DNA from: Parapedobacter tibetensis
GTDB taxonomy: Bacteria; Bacteroidota; Bacteroidia; Sphingobacteriales; Sphingobacteriaceae
NCBI RefSeq assembly: GCF_024643205.1
Contig: NZ_JAMKQJ010000008.1
Location: 186,001-250,000 of the forward strand
Length of the DNA: 64,000 nucleotides
Direction: 5' to 3'
Shown in pieces: positions 58,906-64,000 of the stretch (within the stretch, counting starts at the first letter, position 1; each line of letters begins with the position of its first letter). The position numbers and the translations under genes are program-made. The notes under the pieces are model-generated. The model saw nothing but the letters and a program-made list of their open reading frames with translations, was not told the DNA's origin and made no database searches.

Positions 58906-60108
58906 TTACTCCCATATCAGCCGTATAAATTTCGGAGCAAACGTGTCTGGCTCCTCACTGAAATCCTTCAGGAAGTCAAAGGAGTTTACATGGTAGCTGA
59001 TGAGCAATTCTCCTTTTTTGGAGAGATGTGGATGCGCCTTGGCATTATAGGCAAACAACGTTTTCTTACGTGCCGGTTCCGGGCATTCAAATACCGGAAT
59101 GATTGGCCCGAAAGGACCAATGGGGCTTTCTCCCACCCGCAGCCCGATGAGCGGTTCAATGCCATTTTTTTGGAATATAAGTGCAAAGCGACCATCGGGA
59201 AGCGGTGTTATGCTCAGCTCATTGGAAACATTGGAAGTCAACTTAGCCGCATGCTGTATGTTTTTATCCCAGTCCTTTCCATTCCAATAGGCCCACTGCT
59301 CAAAATCTTCCATTTCGCTGGGCAACACCCTCGCCACCAGTAAATCTTTGGCCCCGCCCCGCACCCCATAGACGTATACATAGCCATCGGGGTTGGGAGC
59401 ACCAGCCCATGCCGTGTTTACCAAAATGCCAGCACCGAAAGAATAGGCCTCCTGATTTGCGGATTCCTCCGCAAACAAAGGGGTCTCAAGCTGTCGATGT
59501 CGCGCAAAGGGCGGCCTATCGTTTTCGTCAACGGCGATTAATACATTTCCACATTCCTTGAACCCAAAGACTTTGGCGCCTGTATTTTTCATGCGGTATG
59601 CAAAGAGGTAGGTCGTGTTGCCTTTTTCCCGGTTTACAAACCCATCCCCAAGCCAATAGTAGTTTCCCGTTTCAGCCGACGGCGTGGAGGGCGTAAAAAC
59701 GGCCGTTCGTTGTGAATCGGCATCATGGGCACTGTAAAATTTGATAGTCTCCTTGTCAACCGTACCGCTTGGGATGAGCGCAACCACGTTGTTGGTCATT
59801 CGGCCTCCCGAAGCTATTTTTCCATTGGCCTTGCTTCCCCAAAAACTATCGCTAAACACCAAGAGCGTTTCCGTATGTCGCATGGATTCTACGGTATCCA
59901 CGCCATTTAGTGGGATGGAAAACAACCCATCTCCACCAATCCATCCGGAGTCGCGATTGAATAGCTGCGTCCATTCCGGGGCCTCCACTACGCGAAAGTC
60001 AAGCATGTCGTTTTGCTGTCCATAGCTGTTGGTTATCAACATCAACATACAAAAGACGGCGCTTAACCGCTTCACTAAGTAATTAATTACCAACGCTGCG
60101 TGATTCAT
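58906..60108 (-). CDS. Secreted DUF4185/DUF5005-like propeller protein
   Basis: A 400-residue secreted protein. The signal peptide ends near ITNSYGQ (about residue 31). The mature part has the pattern of five-bladed propeller proteins annotated DUF4185 or DUF5005: SGWIGGDGLFSIPLNG near residue 55, LLVFSDSFWGSKANGK, GNYYWLGDGFVNREKGNTTY and repeated strands such as NPDGYVYVYGVRGG. Members often sit with carbohydrate-degrading genes, so a glycosidase or sugar-binding role is possible, but no catalytic residue is proven. AAGGA lies 9 nt before the ATG. It follows the beta-lactamase-like gene by 53 nt and may share its transcript. Confidence 0.75.
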   Translation of the reverse strand: MNHAALVINYLVKRLSAVFCMLMLITNSYGQQNDMLDFRVVEAPEWTQLFNRDSGWIGGDGLFSIPLNGVDTVESMRHTETLLVFSDSFWGSKANGKIASGGRMTNNVVALIPSGTVDKETIKFYSAHDADSQRTAVFTPSTPSAETGNYYWLGDGFVNREKGNTTYLFAYRMKNTGAKVFGFKECGNVLIAVDENDRPPFARHRQLETPLFAEESANQEAYSFGAGILVNTAWAGAPNPDGYVYVYGVRGGAKDLLVARVLPSEMEDFEQWAYWNGKDWDKNIQHAAKLTSNVSNELSITPLPDGRFALIFQKNGIEPLIGLRVGESPIGPFGPIIPVFECPEPARKKTLFAYNAKAHPHLSKKGELLISYHVNSFDFLKDFSEEPDTFAPKFIRLIWE

Positions 60109-60161
60109 AATGGTTTCCTTACTTTTATTAACGCTGGCATTAGCGCTTTATGTTAACCCTC

Positions 60162-60995
60162 TTACATCAATCCCAAATGCGCCAACGCTTCGCGCGTTAC
60201 CTTCATGCGTCCCGGGATGAACTTGGATAGGTCTTCCTGGTTGACCGGCTCGGCATTCGTAGCGAAATAATACACTTCTCCGCCTGTTTCCAGATAGCCG
60301 ACAAACCACCCGTTGTTTTCATTATTATCGATGCTCCAGCCCGTCTTGCCGCTAAGTCGATAGCTATCCGTTTCCACTATTTTGAATATATCCAGCATAC
60401 GCTCATAGGTTGAATCGCTAATGGGCAATTGCTTGGTATAAAAACGTTCTAAAAAGTCAATCTCCTCCATGGGGGATAGCTGGGAAGAGCCTGTCAACCA
60501 AAAGTTATCGAGCGTTGCGGAATCGACCAGCATACCCGGGTAATTTAAGGTATCGAGGTAATGTAACATGGTGGCCAACCCCACGTTGCGGGCCACTTCC
60601 CGATAGCAGTCTACGCAAGATGCCTGAAAGGCTTCCTTCAAGGTAAAGTCTTTTTCCCAAGATGAAAAGGCACGGGGTTGGCCATCCCAAAAGAATACCG
60701 TACTATCTGGGTCTACAACATTGGTTTCCAAAGCGATTAGCGTATTGGGGATCTTAAATGTAGAGGCCGGTAAAAACTTGTTCGTTGCCCATTCAAAATC
60801 ATTGGAGTAGTACTGCTTATTTTGGGCATCGTAAATCACGATGGTGCCGTCAAGCTCGTGCTGGGCCAATAAGCTGTCAAAGGCGGCAACCGTTTCTTCT
60901 TTTCTTTCGTCGGCTTGTGTTTGGGTACGTTCATTACAGCCGGTCAGGGTCGTTATCAATGCCACGCCTATTGGCAGCAAGGCTTTTATATCCAT
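60162..60995 (-). CDS. Class D (OXA-like) beta-lactamase lipoprotein
   Basis: Predicted serine beta-lactamase or related penicillin-recognising enzyme of 277 residues. The ATG at 60995 is chosen because MDIKALLPIGVALITTLTGC forms a lipoprotein signal with Cys20; an upstream start would add 21 residues. Class D motifs: STFK (Ser78, Lys81), SCV (Ser126-Val128), and KTG (Lys217-Gly219), plus NFWL near 165. The third motif, usually YGN, reads YPG (152-154). Apart from that the core fits. The active lysine is present. It is divergent from poxB with a 155-nt shared upstream region. Hydrolysis of beta-lactams has to be measured; a non-lactamase role is possible. Confidence 0.86.
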   Translation of the reverse strand: MDIKALLPIGVALITTLTGCNERTQTQADERKEETVAAFDSLLAQHELDGTIVIYDAQNKQYYSNDFEWATNKFLPASTFKIPNTLIALETNVVDPDSTVFFWDGQPRAFSSWEKDFTLKEAFQASCVDCYREVARNVGLATMLHYLDTLNYPGMLVDSATLDNFWLTGSSQLSPMEEIDFLERFYTKQLPISDSTYERMLDIFKIVETDSYRLSGKTGWSIDNNENNGWFVGYLETGGEVYYFATNAEPVNQEDLSKFIPGRMKVTREALAHLGLM

Positions 60996-61150
60996 GTGTT
61001 TATGATTATATGGTAAATAGTTTGTTTTGTAGTGCGAATCTAAGGAAAAAAGATGCAAAATGGAGCGATTGAGGTCGACGCTTGGTTTTCCAAAACCTTT
61101 CGCCTTTGGTTGTGTTGCTTTCTATGAACACACAATCAAAAAAACAGGCC

Positions 61151-62887
61151 ATGGCAAAAAACGTTGCGCATCAAATCATTTCCATTTTAGAAGAAGCGGG
61201 TATCAAACGGATTTATGCTGTGACGGGCGATAGCCTCAACCACCTCAACATCGCCGTGCGAAACAGTAAGAACATCGATTGGATCCATGTGCGGCACGAG
61301 GAAGCGGGGGCCTATGCTGCGGCGGCTGAAGCCGAGTTGGATGGGTTTGCCTGTTGTGCGGGGAGTAGTGGCCCCGGGCATGTACACCTCATCAACGGCG
61401 CCTACGAGGCACAGCGTTCGCACCTGCCGATGCTGGTCATCGCGTCGACGATAGGCACCAACGAAATGGGCTTGGATTACTTCCAGGCGACCGACACGAT
61501 GAAGCTGTTTGATGACTGCAGCGTATACAACCAGCTCATCACCCGGCCCGAACAGGTAGAGCGAATCGTGCATACGGCCATCCAACATGCCTTTGCCAAG
61601 AAAGGTGTGGCAGTAGTAGGCCTGCCGGGCGACATTTCGGAGATGGGCGCCGTCTCCACAGGCCAAACGCTCAAGGCATTCCGTACCCGGCCGATCATCC
61701 GGCCTGCCGACGACGAGCTCACCGCATTGGCCAGCTTGGTGAACGCCCATCAAAAGATCATGATTTTCTGTGGCATCGGCGCCAGTGAGGCCAGGCAGCA
61801 AGTGGTAGCCCTCGCCCGCAAGCTGAATGCACCCGTGGGCTATTCCTTTCGGGGCAAAATGGCCATCCAACCGAACAACCCCTTTGAAGTGGGCATGACA
61901 GGGCTTTTGGGGCAGGCGGCGGCATACCATGCCATGCATGAGGCAGACTTGCTGCTGTTGCTAGGCACCGACTTCCCTTACGAAGCGTTCATGCCGACAA
62001 AAAATACGATCGTGCAAATCGACGAAGCGCCGGAGCACCTCGGGCGACGAGCAAGGCTGGAGATGGGGCTATGCGGCGATGTAAAAGATACCATCGAGGC
62101 CCTGCTGCCCCTGCTCGACATGAAGGACGATGCCGGCTTCCTGCAGCAACAACTGCTGCGGTATACGAAAGTGAAAGAACAAAACCACATCTATATCGAC
62201 GACAACGGCAGCGAAGACAACATCCAGCCGGAATACTTGACGCATGTCATCGATAAGGCCACGTCACATGATGCGATATACACGGTCGATACGGGTATGG
62301 TCTGCGTATGGGGGGCGCGGTTCATCACCGCCACGGGCGACCGGAAGATGCTGGGATCATTCAACCACGGTTCGATGGCCAATGCCATGCCCATGGCTAT
62401 CGGTGCGGCCCTAGCCTACCCGGAGCGGCAGGTCATCGCCATGTGCGGCGACGGGGGCCTTTCCATGATGATGGGCGACCTGGCCACCATCCAGCAATAC
62501 CAGCTACCCATCACCATCATCGTTTACAACAACCGGTCGTTGGGCATGGTAAAGCTCGAGATGCTGGTAGAAGGGATGGAAGACAACGAGACCGACATGC
62601 TAAATCCCGATTTTGCGCTCATCGCCCAGGCGATGGGTTTCCCCGGCGAAAATATCCACCAACCCGAAGACGTCCCTTTGGCAGTCCAGCGCGCATTGGC
62701 CCACCGCGGTCCTTACCTGCTCAACGTCTTCACCAATCCGAATGCGTTGGCCATGCCACCAAAGGTGGAGCTGGAACAAATGGTGGGTATGGCAAAATCC
62801 ATGGGCAAGCTCATGCTCAGTGGAAAGATAGGCGAAGTGATGGACACGGTGAAAAGCAACATCAAGCACCTGAAAGAAAAGTTGTGA
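61151..62887 (+). CDS. poxB: Pyruvate oxidase/dehydrogenase, PoxB type
   Basis: ThDP- and FAD-dependent enzyme that decarboxylates pyruvate to acetate and CO2 (quinone-reducing PoxB) or a related 2-oxo acid oxidase. The ATG at 61151 gives 578 residues, close to E. coli PoxB (572); 61124 is another ATG. Matches include YAVTGDSLNHLNIAVRNSKN, the catalytic Glu in VRHEEAGAYAAAAEAEL, GMTGLLGQAAAYHAMHEADL, LGSFNHGSMANAMPMAIGAA and the ThDP site MCGDGGLSMMMGDLATI...NN. The C-terminal KIGEVMDTVKSNIKHL could be the membrane-binding part. Its base composition is clearly more GC-rich than its neighbours, with C-ending codons dominant. Confidence 0.92.
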   Translation: MAKNVAHQIISILEEAGIKRIYAVTGDSLNHLNIAVRNSKNIDWIHVRHEEAGAYAAAAEAELDGFACCAGSSGPGHVHLINGAYEAQRSHLPMLVIASTIGTNEMGLDYFQATDTMKLFDDCSVYNQLITRPEQVERIVHTAIQHAFAKKGVAVVGLPGDISEMGAVSTGQTLKAFRTRPIIRPADDELTALASLVNAHQKIMIFCGIGASEARQQVVALARKLNAPVGYSFRGKMAIQPNNPFEVGMTGLLGQAAAYHAMHEADLLLLLGTDFPYEAFMPTKNTIVQIDEAPEHLGRRARLEMGLCGDVKDTIEALLPLLDMKDDAGFLQQQLLRYTKVKEQNHIYIDDNGSEDNIQPEYLTHVIDKATSHDAIYTVDTGMVCVWGARFITATGDRKMLGSFNHGSMANAMPMAIGAALAYPERQVIAMCGDGGLSMMMGDLATIQQYQLPITIIVYNNRSLGMVKLEMLVEGMEDNETDMLNPDFALIAQAMGFPGENIHQPEDVPLAVQRALAHRGPYLLNVFTNPNALAMPPKVELEQMVGMAKSMGKLMLSGKIGEVMDTVKSNIKHLKEKL

Positions 62888-63428
62888 TTGCTGCACTTCC
62901 ATGTTTCTTTCATTGGTGGCTGATGCATGGTTCCTCCGTTAATCTAATACGTTTTCAACGGCGAGCATACTATTTCCTACCTACCTCCCCTATTTGCGGT
63001 TTCGATTGTTTCCTCGCTTGTAAAATTCCTTTAACTCATCGGGCAGTGATGCTAAATAACCTGCTATGCCAATATTGGCGGTCAGTGCTGAGATTAGACG
63101 TGTGGAAGAAATCGCTGAAATCTACCGGTTGATGATGAGATTGGTTTCCTTCGGAGCTGCTTCGCGGTCGCTCCAAATCGCTTTCTGGCGCTCTTGCTCG
63201 CAATGACGCTGGGTAGTTTTTTAAAAGCGAAATCCCTGAAAAAGGAGGCTCTTTGTTGTTCTAATCGGGTGATTAACTTGGAGGCCGTCAAAAGGTGATG
63301 AGTGGGAAGTAAGAAGCCAACCTGCTTGACGTCCGCTGCGTAAAAAAAAAGAGAAATCTGTATACCCAATCAAAAATAGCGCAGTATATTTTTTTATATA
63401 TTTACAGCCGTCCATGATATCTTAAGCT
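62888..63428. other. 541-bp intergenic region with a dispersed-repeat element
   Basis: No gene is seen. The region holds the palindromic element at 63137-63208 and, near its right end, A- and T-rich tracts (63341-63353 and 63390-63405) that may carry the promoter of the SGNH hydrolase; TATATTTA at 63396-63403 differs from the -7 box by one base. No terminator for poxB is evident. Confidence 0.6.
63137..63208. repeat. REP-like element ending CTCGCAATGACG
   Basis: Starts GAGATTGG at 63137 and ends CTCGCAATGACG at 63197-63208; inside, GGAGC (63153-63157) pairs with GCTCC (63170-63174). The ends resemble the dispersed intergenic element GAGATTGCTTCG...CTCGCAATGACG known from many bacterial genomes. 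No transposase is nearby. A genome-wide search for copies would confirm it. Confidence 0.55.
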
Positions 63429-64000
63429 ATGAAGAAACTATTGATAATTGCGTTTATTCTTTTTAACCTCACTTCGTTGACCGCCCAAATGGCAGCGCTC
63501 CAATACACCGATGCCCAAAACCTGACATTGATTGGCAAAGCCTTGCCTGATGGCCCCAGTTACCACCGGCTGGATACCGCATCTTTTCCAGCGATCCCTC
63601 CGACTGTCAAAAACTTGCTCACGCATTCGGCGGGACTGGCTGTAAGTTTCAGTACCAACAGTACCCAAATTGGGGTGAAGTGGTGCACAAGTCCACGAGC
63701 TCCGGGCAATAACATGACGGCCATTGCCTATGAGGGAATGGATTTATACATCAAGCGTAATGGCCAGTGGCAATATGCAGGTGTAGCTCGGCCAAGGACA
63801 AATGAATGTAATGAATTTATGGTGCTGGAGAACATGGCACCAGGCGATAAGGAATGCCTACTATACCTGCCACTGTATGATGAGACCCTTTCTTTGCAAA
63901 TCGGCGTGGAACCGGAGGCTAATCTTATTGCGAAGCCAAATCCCTTTCAAAAAAACATTTTGTTATATGGCTCCAGTATCGTACATGGCGCATCAGCCAG
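63429..64000 (+). CDS. Secreted SGNH/GDSL-family hydrolase, cut by window end
   Basis: A plus-strand frame opens at ATG 63429 and stays open to the window end (190 complete codons). It starts MKKLLIIAFILFNLTSLTAQ, a signal peptide. An N-terminal beta domain follows (about 25-165), with YHRLDTASFPAIPPTVKNLL and HSAGLAVSFSTNSTQIGVKW, as seen in Bacteroidota SGNH esterases. The last visible residues LLYGSSIVHGASAS carry block I with the presumed nucleophilic Ser of GSS. The remaining catalytic Asp and His are beyond the window. Such enzymes often remove acetyl or other ester groups from glycans. Confidence 0.82.
   Translation, partial: MKKLLIIAFILFNLTSLTAQMAALQYTDAQNLTLIGKALPDGPSYHRLDTASFPAIPPTVKNLLTHSAGLAVSFSTNSTQIGVKWCTSPRAPGNNMTAIAYEGMDLYIKRNGQWQYAGVARPRTNECNEFMVLENMAPGDKECLLYLPLYDETLSLQIGVEPEANLIAKPNPFQKNILLYGSSIVHGASA

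Noticed and set aside
61187..61939. 250-codon minus-strand frame opposite poxB
   Set aside because: Shadow of the GC-rich poxB codons; the poxB protein matches PoxB over its full length.
62308..63132. 274-codon plus-strand frame inside and beyond poxB
   Set aside because: It overlaps poxB in another frame, is rich in His, Gly and Arg as expected of a shadow in GC-rich DNA, and has no family features.
1..64000. tRNA, rRNA, CRISPR array, insertion sequence or prophage
   Set aside because: No cloverleaf-like sequence, spaced direct-repeat array, transposase, integrase or phage structural gene was recognised by eye on either strand; short or divergent elements could be missed.

Overview
The window looks like a draft chromosome segment from a Bacteroidota species, most likely Sphingobacteriaceae (Pedobacter, Olivibacter or Parapedobacter-like; the genus is a guess). 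The reasons are two SusC/SusD pairs, a FecR/ECF-sigma regulated TonB transporter, weak Shine-Dalgarno sites, promoter boxes of the Bacteroidota type TAnnTTTG, an isolated atpDC pair, and secreted TlpA-type thioredoxin proteins. No tRNA, rRNA, CRISPR array, insertion sequence or phage gene was seen. Both window ends cut genes.

Layout. 1-4093 (minus): FAH-family hydrolase, M23 peptidase, Bcp peroxiredoxin and an unrecognised membrane-anchored protein cut by the window start. 4271-4990: orphan hypothetical gene. 5434-11684 (plus): SusC/SusD pair and a Tat-exported Gfo/Idh/MocA oxidoreductase. 11953-15120 (plus): DUF4198-like periplasmic protein and a siderophore-type TonB receptor, probably metal-responsive. 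15255-19170 (minus): class Ib ribonucleotide reductase operon nrdHIEF, with a striking palindrome of two DnaA boxes upstream. 19539-35851 (minus): a nearly complete branched-chain amino acid operon, ilvE-ilvD-ilvB-ilvN-(dinB-like)-ilvC-(modF-like)-leuA-leuC-leuD-leuA2-leuB-ilvA. 36250-38000 (minus): atpDC. 38191-39957 (minus): double thioredoxin-fold protein and a membrane/coiled-coil protein. 40177-50232 (plus): L-rhamnose locus, symporter, aldolase/dehydrogenase fusion, isomerase, kinase, an FMN-dependent L-lactate dehydrogenase-like enzyme and a GH78 alpha-L-rhamnosidase. 50249-58799 (minus): ECF sigma, FecR, SusC with STN domain, SusD, TlpA-like protein. 58906-60995 (minus): propeller-type DUF4185/DUF5005-like protein and a class D beta-lactamase-like lipoprotein. 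61151-62887 (plus): GC-rich poxB. 63429-end (plus): start of a secreted SGNH hydrolase.

How they fit. The rhamnose genes make a full route from rhamnosides to L-lactate and pyruvate. The ilv/leu operon covers valine, leucine and isoleucine, with a second LeuA-type synthase that might open a citramalate route. The sigma/FecR/SusCD block is a cell-surface-signalling uptake locus.

Most notable: (1) between fecR and the second susC, an antisense promoter plus a two-hairpin, T-tailed element on the opposite strand predicts an antisense small RNA of about 110 nt over the susC leader; (2) the DnaA-box palindrome before nrdHIEF; (3) two places where one N is flanked by exact duplicated sequence (71 and 115 bp), which are scaffold joins and not biology.
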